Source: Streptomyces sp. NBC_01754
GTDB taxonomy: Bacteria > Actinomycetota > Actinomycetes > Streptomycetales > Streptomycetaceae
Direction of reading: 5' to 3'
Assembly: GCF_035918015.1 (NCBI RefSeq)
Contig: NZ_CP109132.1
Span: 7,316,001-7,380,000, forward strand
Length of the DNA: 64,000 nucleotides
Position numbers and translations under genes: made by a program. Under the pieces are notes generated by a model, which saw nothing but the letters and a program-made list of their open reading frames with translations, was not told the DNA's origin and ran no database searches. Of this stretch, positions 37,193 to 45,083 are shown in pieces (position 1 is the first letter of the stretch; every line of letters begins with the position of its first letter).

Positions 37193-37251
37193 GGGCTCGC
37201 TCGGTGTTCATGGGACGTAGACACTCACATGATCACCGGCACCGTGCCTGC
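37185..37251. promoter_or_regulatory. Inverted repeat bracketing and covering ISAs1 A start codon
   Basis: GCAGGCACGG at 37185-37194 and CCGTGCCTGC at 37242-37251 are perfect complements, 47 bases apart. On the transposase mRNA the inner arm contains the GTG start codon, so an RNA begun outside the element could hide it, while one begun inside the loop could not. The same layout occurs in ISAs1 B at 39462-39527. Confidence 0.6.
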
Positions 37252-37518
37252 ACCGCGTTCCACAGAGGGCCGGGCAACTTCGGACACGACGGGCCATCAG
37301 GCACAGGCGTGACGAAGTGGCTTCACGCAAAGCCCCTGCCTGTGGGGCGGCCTGGAAGGATGTTGCTGTGCCTGTTCGTTGTAGAAGGCTTCCGCGTCCA
37401 GCGGGCACGCGCCCTGCCGGCGGCCGTACGCTCAGATGAACGTCGGCCGGACTCACCCTCCGAGACCGCCAGTTGACCAGAGGTGTGCAGCCCCCGCTCG
37501 TCCGTGCCGTCCATTCAT

Positions 37519-37824
37519 GCATGGACGTGGGCCGGCCGTATCCTGAGGCGTTCCGTGAGGACGTTGTGCGCGTGGCGCGCAACCGCGAGAAGGGGCGTCA
37601 CCCTTGCGGTGGCCGCGAAGGATTTCGCCGTGCACGAGATGATGCTGTCGAAGTGGCTGTGCCAGGCCCGTCGTGGACGATGGTGAAGGGCCTGGTCCTG
37701 CCGCGACCGAGTCCGCTGAGAACTGTGAGCTGGAGAAGCGGGTGCGGCTGCTGGAGCAGGAGAACGAGGTCCTGTGGCGTGCGGCGGCCTGTCTGTCGTG
37801 GGCGAACCTGAACCGCCCCGGGTT
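37519..37824 (+). pseudogene. IS3-family orfA remnant (different IS3)
   Basis: Frames together read GRPYPEAFREDVVRVARNRE, then GVTLAVAAKDFAVHEMMLSKWL, then ELEKRVRLLEQENEVLWRAAACLSWANL. In intact relatives this is a single orfA with a Thr/Arg-rich helix-turn-helix and leucine zipper. Frameshifts at about 37590 and 37680 kill it. It abuts the left end of the next IS3 copy at 37809. Confidence 0.7.
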
Positions 37825-37860
37825 TGATGGAGACATCGAAGACCCGGAAGGATGCCGATC

Positions 37861-38159
37861 ATGGCTGCTCCCCGTAAGTACCCCGACGAGCTGCGCGAGC
37901 GTGCGACGCGGCTGGCGATCGAGGCCCGTAAGGATCCCGTCGGCAGGGCTGGTGCGATCAAGCGGATCGCCGATCAGCTCGACGTGCACCCCGAGGCCCT
38001 GCGGGGCTGGGTCAAGCGGGCCGAAATCGACTCGGGTGTCGTGCCCGGCACGACCAGCTCGGAGGCGGCCCGGATCGCGGAGCTGGAGCGGGAGGTGAAG
38101 GAACTGCGGCGGGCGAACGCGATTTTGAAGTCCGCCTCGGCTTTCTTCGCCGCGGAGCT
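37861..38159 (+). pseudogene. IS3 orfA, interrupted by group II intron
   Basis: Starts MAAPRKYPDELRERATRLAI (ATG 37861 or 37852) with a helix-turn-helix (GAIKRIADQLDVHPEALRGWV) and leucine zipper (ELEREVKELRRANAILKSAS). FFAAEL is reached at the intron. Joining 38159 to 41719 restores FFAAELFTDRPLR and a stop overlapping the orfB ATG (ATGA), as in intact IS3 copies. This proves the intron boundaries and that splicing would restore the gene. Confidence 0.85.
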
Positions 38160-38260
38160 GTGCGCCACGAGGCGCGATGTTGATCGAGAGGTGGTGGAAG
38201 ACCACTTCCGTCGGGCCGCCGTAGCGGCCTGATCGAAGCTTGGGGGCAGCCAGGGCTTGA

Positions 38261-39469
38261 TCAAGTTCCGTTGAGGTCGGGCTTGTAGGTGATGCCCAGG
38301 ATGGGGAGGGCTCGTTCGGGTTGGTCGCGGATGGCCCGGGTGGTCTTCGCGATGTTGGTCGCTCCGAGGGCTTTGAGGGCTCCGATCGCGAGGTTGCGCA
38401 GGGCGGCCATGACGCGGGGTGCGTTGCCTGCGTGGACAGTGGAGGCGTCTTCGGCGAAGGTACGGTCGCGGATGTGGTGCTGGGCTTCCACGGTCCAGTG
38501 TCCGCGCAGGTGAGAGGCGAGTTCGGCCGGTTTCGCCTGGTGGACGTCGAGGCTGGTGACCGCATAGACGGTCTCGCGGGTCTCCTTCCTGCCGGTCTCT
38601 TTGCGGCGGCGGTGAACGCGGAGGGCGAGCTTCGCGTGAGGGAAGGCGATGCCTCCAAGGTTGTCGGCGATGGCGAGAGTTTTGACCGAGCGGGACTCGC
38701 GGCGGCCGTGTCCCTTGTTCGAGGCGGTGTGCTGGATGGCCACCGCATGCCAGTCCAGGCCGTCCAGTTGGGCCCAGGCGGTGGGCTGATTGGGCTTGAT
38801 CACGGCCACGTAGTGCGCCTTCTTGACCTCCACCAGCCAGGCGGCATTGGCCTTCACGGTGTGCAGCGCGTCGAAGGTGACCACGTCTCCGTCCAGGTCA
38901 AGCGGCGTGAGCAGGGGCTGGAAGTGCCGCGTCTCGTTGGTCTTGGACCCAACCTCGGTCTGGGCGAGGGTGACCGGGCGGCCGTGGGTGACGGCGGACA
39001 GCAGGTGCCGGCGGGGCTGGTCCAGGCGGGCGGAGCCGCGCAGTGCCTTGCCGTCCACGGCGATCACCCGTCGCCTGCCCGGGACTGCGGCGGTATGGCG
39101 GTGAGCCAGCCAGGCTCCCACGGCCGCATCGAGTGCGTCGGGGTCGAGACGCTCGAGGAGTCTCCCGATCGCCGACCTGGACGGTGCATGCCGCCAGTGC
39201 AGCAGATGCCGGCGCACGCCGAGTGTGGCGAGCAGTTCTGCGTCGGCGCGGGCGCCCCACTCGGCGAGTTCGTCGATGGTCCGGGCTCCCGAGACCGCGG
39301 CAGCCGCGCAGACCAGCAGGATCGAGGTCAGCGAGTACCAGCGGCCCCGCCGGGAGCGGGGATCGGGCACCGATTCCAGGAAGAAACGCAGGTCAGACAT
39401 GTCATCCGGATGGAGCGGACCCAACTTGGCCAACACGGCAGGGATCGGGGAAGATGAGACAGCGGACAC
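38261..39469 (-). CDS. ISAs1-family transposase B
   Basis: 402 residues from GTG 39469 (a longer frame starts at 39487). DDE residues: VIAVDGKALRGSA (Asp), GDVVTFDALHTV (Asp) and WTVEAQHHIRDRTFAEDAST (Glu). N-terminal LRFFLESVPDPRSRRGRWYSLTSILL is the associated domain. Intact frame; parts resemble element A, but the two proteins are clearly distinct. As in A, the GTG is covered by an inverted-repeat arm. Confidence 0.9.
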   Translation of the reverse strand: MSAVSSSPIPAVLAKLGPLHPDDMSDLRFFLESVPDPRSRRGRWYSLTSILLVCAAAAVSGARTIDELAEWGARADAELLATLGVRRHLLHWRHAPSRSAIGRLLERLDPDALDAAVGAWLAHRHTAAVPGRRRVIAVDGKALRGSARLDQPRRHLLSAVTHGRPVTLAQTEVGSKTNETRHFQPLLTPLDLDGDVVTFDALHTVKANAAWLVEVKKAHYVAVIKPNQPTAWAQLDGLDWHAVAIQHTASNKGHGRRESRSVKTLAIADNLGGIAFPHAKLALRVHRRRKETGRKETRETVYAVTSLDVHQAKPAELASHLRGHWTVEAQHHIRDRTFAEDASTVHAGNAPRVMAALRNLAIGALKALGATNIAKTTRAIRDQPERALPILGITYKPDLNGT

Positions 39470-39527
39470 GGGAACCCTCTTGATCACTTGGCTTAGACAC
39501 CTGAATGATCACGGATCCCGTGTCCGC
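39462..39527. promoter_or_regulatory. Inverted repeat covering ISAs1 B start codon
   Basis: GCGGACACGGGA (39462-39473) and TCCCGTGTCCGC (39516-39527) are perfect 12-bp complements, 42 bases apart. The transposase GTG (39469) is in the inner arm. Loop sequences of A and B share a block like TAGACAC then ATGATCAC. Matching geometry in two different elements argues for a function. Confidence 0.65.
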
Positions 39528-40153
39528 TCCGTCATCCACCCCGACCTGCGGCATCCGCACGCCAGTTGGGTGATCCCGGGAACTTGCGCAAGCCCTGGGG
39601 GGCAGCCCGGTCCGGGGAACGCCGGTGAGGGTGGCAAGCGGCCCCGACGAAGACGGGGCGTGCCGGAACTGCCAGACGGTGCGGGCCCGTTCAGCGAGGT
39701 CAGAAGGTGTAGCGAGAGCGAACCAGTGGTGGACGCCCCGTAACAGCGAAGCCGGGTCAAATCTGGTGGATATGGGCCGGTACGCAGTGCGTGAGGGCCG
39801 GGCCTTTCGGCCCGGTTACTCAACTCCGAAGCCGTTTGGTTCCGTCGGTGGGGAGGCCACGTCGAAAGTCTGCGGCGTAGACGTGGCGATGCTGCCGGGG
39901 TAGAGCTGGGCGCCTCCCTGACCGATCGATCACATCGTGAACGTGGGAACCATCCCCGGTCGCCCTCCTGCCGGACAGCCGGTCCGGGGGCGGGCAGGTC
40001 CGTTGCCGACTGATGGCCGTGGGATGGGGCGGAGGCCCCGTAGTAGTCGCGGGCGTAACGACCCGCCGTGGAGGCCGTGAGAGACGGCCGCAGGGCAAAG
40101 GGGGCCAGCAAGCCAGCAGTCGAGGCTGCTGGAATATCAGGAGGTTTTCGCTG

Positions 40154-41589
40154 GTGAATACCGACGAACTGGAGCACGCCATATATGTGGCGGAGCGACG
40201 GGTACTGAATATCCAGACCAAGCTGCACCGTTGGGCTCGTGATGATCCTCATCGCAGGTTCGACGACCTCTGCAACCTCGTTGCCGATCCCGGTTTCCTT
40301 CTGGTGGCCTGGGACCGGGTAAGGGGTAACAAGGGTGCCCGCACGGCTGGAGTGGACGGGCACACAGCCCGTTCCGTCGAGGCCGGGCAGGGCGTCGAGG
40401 AATTCCTTGACGGACTGCGGTCGCAGCTGAAGGACCGTAGTTTCCGCCCGCTACCGGTGCGGGAGCGAATGATTCCGAAGGCCGGCGGAAAGCTCCGCCG
40501 CCTGGGGATCGCAACCATCACCGACCGGGTGGTCCAGGCATCTTTGAAACTGGTGCTGGAGCCGATTTTTGAGGCGGACTTCCTCCCGTGTTCCTACAGG
40601 TTCCGCCCGAATCGCCGAGGTCATGACGCGGTAGCCGAGGTGCGCTATCTCTCCTCGCGGCCACGCAATTATGAGTGGATCGTTGAGGGAGACATCACGG
40701 CATGCTTTGACGAAATCTTGCATCCGGCCCTGATGGACCGAGTGCGGCGTCGAGTCGGGGACAAACGCGTTCTGGACCTGGTGAAGGCATTCCTGAAGTC
40801 GGGCATCCTCGGAGAGGACCGCCTGCTGCGGGAAACCACCGCCGGGACCCCCAAGGGTCGATTCTTTCGCCTCTGCTCAGCAACGTGGCACTGTCGGTCG
40901 TGGACGAGTACATCGCCCAGGCGCCGGGAGGCCCGAGCGCTGGGAAAGTGGACCGTGCCAGACGGCACCGCCATGGTCTGCCCAACTACCGCCTTATTAG
41001 GTATGCGGACGACTGGTGCCTGATGGTCTTCGGCTCGAAAGCTGATGCCGAGGTCCTGCGCGAGGAAATCACTGAGGTCTTGTCCAAGATGGGCTTGCGC
41101 CTGTCGCCGGAGAAGACCTTGATTACCCATATCGATGAGGGACTGGACTTTCTCGGGTGGCACATCCAGCGTCACCGCAAGAGGGGGACCAGTCAGTACT
41201 ACGTCTACACCTATCCCGCGAAGAAGGCTGTCCAGGCCGTGAAGCGGAAGGTCAAGACGCTGTGCCGCGAGGTCGAAGTGAACCAGCCGTTGGATGACCT
41301 GCTGCGTCGTTTGAATATGGCGTTGCGGGGCTGGTGTGCTTACTTCCGGCCCGGGGTGTCCTCCGCAACCTTCGCTTATCTGAGCCACTACACGTGGCAG
41401 ACGGTATGGCGATGGATGCGGCGAAAACACCGCCGGTCCACCTGGAAGGAGATCCGCAACCGCTATTGCGGCGGCGGATGGTGGCCCTCCAGTGAGAACA
41501 GGGAGCTGTTCGATCCTGAGAAGGTAGGCACGACCCGCTACCGATACCGAGGCTCGATAATTCCGGCTCCCTGGCCCATCGCGGGATGA
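40154..41589 (+). pseudogene. Group II intron reverse transcriptase/maturase, single frameshift
   Basis: GTG 40154 with AGGAGG upstream. The RT domain shows DDLCNLVADPGFLLVAWDRVRGNKGARTAGVDG, LRRLGIATITDRVVQASLKLVLEPIFE, YRFRPNRRGHDAV and RYADDWCLMVFGS with the catalytic YADD. The maturase domain follows (LNMALRGWCAYFRPG and YRGSIIPAPWPIAG). At about 40857 one G is missing in AAGGGTCGATT, so the frame shifts between GTPKG and PLLSNVALS. Read as one protein it would be about 478 residues. A sequencing error is the alternative. Confidence 0.85.
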
Positions 41590-41626
41590 GGATGTTCAAC
41601 ACGCAGCCCATTTCGGGGCTTATGGA

Positions 41627-41660
41627 GAGCCCGGTGCATTGAGAGGTGCCCGCCGGGTTC
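41627..41660 (+). ncRNA. Group II intron domain V
   Basis: A 34-nt element beginning GAGCCCGGTGC and ending CGGGTTC, with the GAGA tetraloop-type centre and paired GCCCGG/CCGGGTT arms. Length and pattern match bacterial group II domain V, the catalytic core. Domain VI follows at about 41665-41716 and the intron ends AC at 41718. Confidence 0.85.
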
Positions 41661-41739
41661 GGGAAGCGGTCCGGGGAAACGGGCCGGCCGAAAGGCCGGA
41701 ACCGCGCCTCGGACCGACTTTCACGGACCGTCCACTGCG

Positions 41740-42660
41740 ATGAAGGTCGCCTACATCGACCAGTACAAGGAGACGTTCGGCGTCCAGCCGATCTGTGACG
41801 TCCTCGCCGAGACGGACGCGCCGATCGCGCCGAGCACCTACTACGCCGCCCGCTCCCGCCCGCCGTCGGCCCGCAGTCTGCGCGATGAGCAGCTCACCGA
41901 GGAGATACGCCGCATCCACGCCGACAACTACGGCGTCTACGGGGCCCGCAAGATTCATGCCGCCCTGGTCCGCGAAGGCGTCGAGGTGGCCCGCTGCACC
42001 GTCGAACGCCTGATGAGAGCGGCCGGACTTCGCGGCGTGATCCGGGCCAAGAGCCCGCGCACCACCCGTCCCGCCCCCGAGACCGACCGTCCGGCCGACC
42101 TGGTCGAGCGGCAGTTCACCGCAACTGCCCCCAATCAGCTGTGGGTTGCTGACATCACCTACATCAGAACGTTCTCCGGCCGGGTCTATGCGGCCTTCGT
42201 CATCGACGTCTTCTCCCGCATGGTCGTCGGCTGGCAGGTCGCCACCAGCCTCTACACCGATCTCGCCCTCGACGCGCTGGAGATGGCGATCTGGCGCCGC
42301 CGGCACACCGGCGCCGACCTGGCCGGCCTCACGCATCACTCGGACCGCGGAGTCCAATATCGAGCCATTCGCTACACCGAACGCCTCGCCGACGAGGCGG
42401 CCGTGGCCTCGGTCGGGTCCAAGGGCGACAGCTATGACAACGCCCTCGCCGAGGCGTTCAACAGCCTCTTCAAAGCCGAGCTGATCCGCAACAAGGGGCC
42501 CTGGACGTCCATGAACGACGTTGAGATCGCGGTCGCCGAGTACGTCGACTGGTTCAACCAGCGTCGCCTGCACGGCGAGCTCGGGCACATCACCCCCGCC
42601 GAGTGCGAGGCCACCCACTACGCGGCCGAACCCCCGGCGTCACTCCAGAAAACCAGCTAA
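41740..42660 (+). CDS. IS3-family orfB integrase
   Basis: 306 residues from ATG 41740, overlapping the restored orfA stop (ATGA). HTH_21-type N-terminus (EEIRRIHADNYGVYGARKIHAALVREGVEVARCTVERLMRAAGLRG), then the rve core: LWVADITYIRTFSGRVYAAFVIDVFSR (Asp), THHSDRGVQY (Asp) and SYDNALAEAFNSLFKAELI (Glu). Intact, so it could act if made by frameshifting or reinitiation. Confidence 0.92.
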   Translation: MKVAYIDQYKETFGVQPICDVLAETDAPIAPSTYYAARSRPPSARSLRDEQLTEEIRRIHADNYGVYGARKIHAALVREGVEVARCTVERLMRAAGLRGVIRAKSPRTTRPAPETDRPADLVERQFTATAPNQLWVADITYIRTFSGRVYAAFVIDVFSRMVVGWQVATSLYTDLALDALEMAIWRRRHTGADLAGLTHHSDRGVQYRAIRYTERLADEAAVASVGSKGDSYDNALAEAFNSLFKAELIRNKGPWTSMNDVEIAVAEYVDWFNQRRLHGELGHITPAECEATHYAAEPPASLQKTS

Positions 42661-42692
42661 CTCACTCTCCATAAAACCCGGGGCTTGACAGT

Positions 42693-43301
42693 TCATGCAG
42701 TGGTGCCGTCAGTTGGGTTGGTGGTTGTGGTGGCTGTTATGAGGAGTTGCCAGATGGGTGTGAGTGGGTTGGTGGTGTTTTTGTGTGGGTTGGTTGTGGT
42801 TGTGGTGTGGTGGAGGGTTTCGGTTGCGGTGATGAGGTGTGTGATGAGGGAGGTCATGGTGTCGGGGTGGGCGTAGGGGTGTAGGTCGCCGTTGTTGTAG
42901 GCGTGGTGGAGGAGTTTGTTGGCGGTGGGTTGCCAGGTTTGTGTCCAGGGTGTGTTGGTGGGGTGTTCGCGTTGGAGTCGTAGGAGTGCGCGGACGGTGT
43001 GTTCTTGTTTGATGAGGCGGGCGAGTTCGAGGGTGAGTTCGGTGAGGTGTTGGATGGGTGTTTTGGTGGGGGTTTCGAGTTGTTGGAGTGCGGTTTTGAT
43101 GTGGGTGTGGCCTTCGTTTTGGACGGCTTCGGCGAGGGCGGCTTTGGTGGGGAAGTGGAAGGTTACTGCTCCGAGGGAGAGTCCGGCTGTTTTGCTGATT
43201 TTGGTGAGGGATGTGCCGGTGTATCCGTTGTAGCTGAATTGTGTGGCGGCTGCTTGTAGGAGGGTGTGGCGGGTTCGTGCCGCCCGTTTTTGTTTCACCA
43301 T
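42693..43301 (-). CDS. TetR-family regulator, butyrolactone-receptor-like
   Basis: 202 residues from ATG 43301, chosen because MVKQKRAARTRHTLLQAAATQF is the usual start of ArpA-type proteins and GGAGAGA lies upstream; the frame opens earlier at 43430. KISKTAGLSLGAVTFHFPTKAALAEAV is the helix-turn-helix. The C-terminal part is a Thr/His/Asn-rich, low-complexity version of the ligand domain. The stop lies three bases from the IS3 B end, so the element may have replaced the original tail. Likely a pseudo-receptor or second receptor. Confidence 0.8.
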   Translation of the reverse strand: MVKQKRAARTRHTLLQAAATQFSYNGYTGTSLTKISKTAGLSLGAVTFHFPTKAALAEAVQNEGHTHIKTALQQLETPTKTPIQHLTELTLELARLIKQEHTVRALLRLQREHPTNTPWTQTWQPTANKLLHHAYNNGDLHPYAHPDTMTSLITHLITATETLHHTTTTTNPHKNTTNPLTPIWQLLITATTTTNPTDGTTA

Positions 43302-43490
43302 GTTCTCTCCGAAGGCGTCGGCGGGTACGGCGCGTGGTGCGCGGTGTCTGGTCGCCGATGCGGTGTTCCGGGACGTGCCTCGGTCGGTCAGCGTCGTCCA
43401 AGCTTGGGCGGCGCTGTGAGGGAGGGGCAATCAGTAGTTGCCCAAGTAGGGGAAAGCCTTGGTCATGGCGGGGTCAGGGGCGCTCCCGCG

Positions 43491-43713
43491 GGTGGCTGGG
43501 TGCTCCCGGGGGTGGCTGGGTGCTCCCGGGGGTGGCTGGGTGCTCCCGGGGGTGGCTGGGTGCTTCCGGGGGTGCTCCCCGCGGGTGGCTCTCCCGGGGG
43601 TGCTCCCGGGGGTGGCTGGGTGCTTCCGTGTGTGCTCCCCGGGGGTGCTCCCGCGGGTGGCTGGGTGCTTCCGTGTGTGCTCCCGGGGGTGGCTGGGTGC
43701 TTCCGGGGGTGCC
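43491..43713. repeat. 20-bp tandem repeat (minisatellite)
   Basis: The unit GGTGGCTGGGTGCTCCCGGG is repeated head to tail at 43491, 43511 and 43531, then with a TTCC variant at 43551, and continues as imperfect copies to about 43713. It lies between the TetR regulator and the IS701-like gene. An open frame through it would encode GVAGCSRGWL-type repeats, a side effect of the unit length. Confidence 0.85.
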
Positions 43714-43810
43714 TCCCTGGTGGTGTTTGCCGGTGGTGTTTCTGGGTGTTTCTGGGTGTTTGGTGTGTGTGGGGGTGTTCTTCGGTGGTGGGGCGGGGGT
43801 GTTGCTTCCC

Positions 43811-43845
43811 GTTGAAAAAAAGAGAACGTTCGCTATTCTATGGGG
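43811..43845. promoter_or_regulatory. AT-rich palindrome before IS701-like gene
   Basis: GAACGTTC at 43824-43831 is a perfect palindrome, preceded by a run of seven A bases and followed by GCTATTCTAT. It is 50 bp ahead of the gene's start and resembles the A-rich block ahead of the butyrolactone receptor. It could be a promoter or a receptor operator. Confidence 0.4.
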
Positions 43846-43892
43846 TGTTGGATGCGTGGCAGGCCGGGATGCCCAGCGGGAGGGGACGAGTC

Positions 43893-45083
43893 ATGGCGGC
43901 ATACGACGGGAGTGGTACGCATCTGCTGCTGTCCGCGTTCACCGGGCAGGTTTTCGGTCATTTGCCGAGGGCTGATCAGCGTGCGTGGGCTCAGGCGTAT
44001 CTGACGGGTCTGCTCACCACGGAGGGGAAGAAGTCGGTACGGCGGATCGCTGCGGCTGTTTCGGGTTCTCCGACGGCTTCGCAGTCGATGCATCAGTTCG
44101 TCAATGCCAGTCCCTGGGACTGGGTTCCGGCCAGGGCCGAGCTGACGCGGTGGGCCGAGGGGCGGCTGGTGCCGCGTGCCTGGGTTCTGGATGTCGCTGT
44201 TCTGCGTAAGCGGGGTGATCATTCCTGCGGTGTGCACCGCCGTTTCGTGCCGGCTACCGGACGTTCCGTCAACTGCCAGCTCGGTATCGGTGCGTTCCTC
44301 GCCGCCGGGTCGCAGGCGGTGCCGGTCCACTGGGGTCTGCTGCTGCCCGGTGCCTGGGTCAACGACGAACAGCGTCGCTCGCGTGCCCGTATTCCCGATG
44401 AGGCCGGTCACCGTACCATCGAGCAGCACGCCCTCGACCTCGTCGACGCGCTGGGGGAGAGTACCCGTCTCAGTGCTCCGCCGGTCGTGGCCGATCTGAG
44501 CTACTACACGGGCATGAGTGCGCTGGTGCGGGGGCTCAGCGCCCGGGGCCGTGACTTCGTGGTCACCCTGCCCGGCCGGACCCCGGTGGTCCCCGTCGGC
44601 CGGCCGGTCCCCAGGGCGTACATGTCCGAACTTCCCGCGGCCCTCGAGGCGCAGCGCCTGTTCGATCACGCGCACGGCGGCTACCACAGGATCGCTACCC
44701 AGGACGCGCTGGGCGGGCGGGCGGAACGTACTTCGGTGATGACCGCTCTGGTCCGTCTTCCCGAGGTGCGGCTCGCCCGCCACGCACCGCACCACACCTA
44801 CCGGCTCTTCGCGGTCCGTTCCTATGCGGGACGCCGCTCTCCCCGGATGTGGCTGACGAACATGGTGCACCGGCGTACCGATGAACTGACGGCGCTGGCC
44901 AGGCTTCAGCGCCGGGCGGGTTCGGCGGTGCTGGAGCTGGAGGCCGATTTCGGGCTGCTCGACTTCGAGGGGCGTTCCTTTCCGGGGTGGCACCATCACA
45001 TGACGCTTGTCTCGGCCGCTTCCGCTTACAGCCGGCTGGAGTTGTCCGGCGTGCTGCCCGGGCCGATGGGGGGGCAGGCCTGA
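43893..45083 (+). CDS. IS701-like transposase, orphan (no element ends found)
   Basis: 396 residues from ATG 43893 (GGGAGGGGAC upstream). WDWVPARAELTRWAEGRLVPRAWVLDVAVLRKRGDHSCGVHRRF and NCQLGIGAFLAAG match the IS701/DDE_5 superfamily, with PPVVADLSYYTG (second Asp) and VLELEADFGLLDFEGRSFPGW (acidic block). The first catalytic motif is DVAVLRKRG rather than the usual DDTGFPKKG. Such lone genes recur in Streptomyces secondary-metabolism clusters beside TetR regulators, so it may be domesticated. Confidence 0.75.
   Translation: MAAYDGSGTHLLLSAFTGQVFGHLPRADQRAWAQAYLTGLLTTEGKKSVRRIAAAVSGSPTASQSMHQFVNASPWDWVPARAELTRWAEGRLVPRAWVLDVAVLRKRGDHSCGVHRRFVPATGRSVNCQLGIGAFLAAGSQAVPVHWGLLLPGAWVNDEQRRSRARIPDEAGHRTIEQHALDLVDALGESTRLSAPPVVADLSYYTGMSALVRGLSARGRDFVVTLPGRTPVVPVGRPVPRAYMSELPAALEAQRLFDHAHGGYHRIATQDALGGRAERTSVMTALVRLPEVRLARHAPHHTYRLFAVRSYAGRRSPRMWLTNMVHRRTDELTALARLQRRAGSAVLELEADFGLLDFEGRSFPGWHHHMTLVSAASAYSRLELSGVLPGPMGGQA

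Larger units (their letters stand above)
35954..37338 (-). mobile_element. ISAs1-family element A with 10-bp target duplication
   Basis: Terminal repeats: left CAGGGGCATTGCGTGAAG, right (complement) CAGGGGCTTTGCGTGAAG. Flanking CCTGTGGGGC at 35944-35953 and 37339-37348 is an exact 10-bp direct repeat, the target duplication. One transposase gene on the minus strand. A second inverted repeat (37185-37194 with 37242-37251) brackets its start. Confidence 0.92.
38251..39597 (-). mobile_element. ISAs1-family element B with 9-bp target duplication
   Basis: Terminal repeats: CAGGGCTTGATCAAGTTCC at the left and the complement CAGGGCTTGCGCAAGTTCC at the right. GGGGGCAGC at 38242-38250 recurs at 39598-39606, the target duplication. 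Removing it rejoins domain I of the group II intron. Closely related in layout to element A, but its ends differ, so it is a different ISAs1 member. Confidence 0.9.
38160..41718 (+). mobile_element. Group II intron with maturase, interrupted by ISAs1 B
   Basis: The 5' end GTGCGCC fits the GUGYG consensus and the 3' end is AC (AY). The 34-nt domain V is at 41627-41660, followed by a domain VI stem. The reverse transcriptase/maturase ORF is 40154-41589 in domain IV. ISAs1 B sits in domain I at 38251-39597. The host site is inside an IS3 orfA. The insertion and the frameshifted maturase make splicing and mobility unlikely. Confidence 0.88.
37809..42690 (+). mobile_element. IS3-family element B, carrying nested group II intron and ISAs1
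   Basis: Left end TGAACCGCCCCGGGTTTGAT resembles the complement of the right end (TGTCAAGCCCCGGGTTTTAT at 42671-42690), with TG termini. It holds orfA (37861-38159, then 41719-41743 after removal of the insert) and orfB. The 3559 bp from 38160 to 41718 are a group II intron. No clear target duplication was seen. The right end abuts the stop of a TetR gene. Confidence 0.8.

Noticed and set aside
36020..37312. 430-residue plus-strand ORF over ISAs1 A
   Set aside because: Shadow of the transposase on the opposite strand.
43491..43713. Tandem repeat as a possible CRISPR array
   Set aside because: Units are contiguous with no unique spacers and no cas genes are nearby.
43266..43892. In-frame upstream extension of the IS701-like gene through the tandem repeat
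   Set aside because: It translates the minisatellite (GVAGCSRGWL-like repeats) and lacks a ribosome site; ATG 43893 has one.
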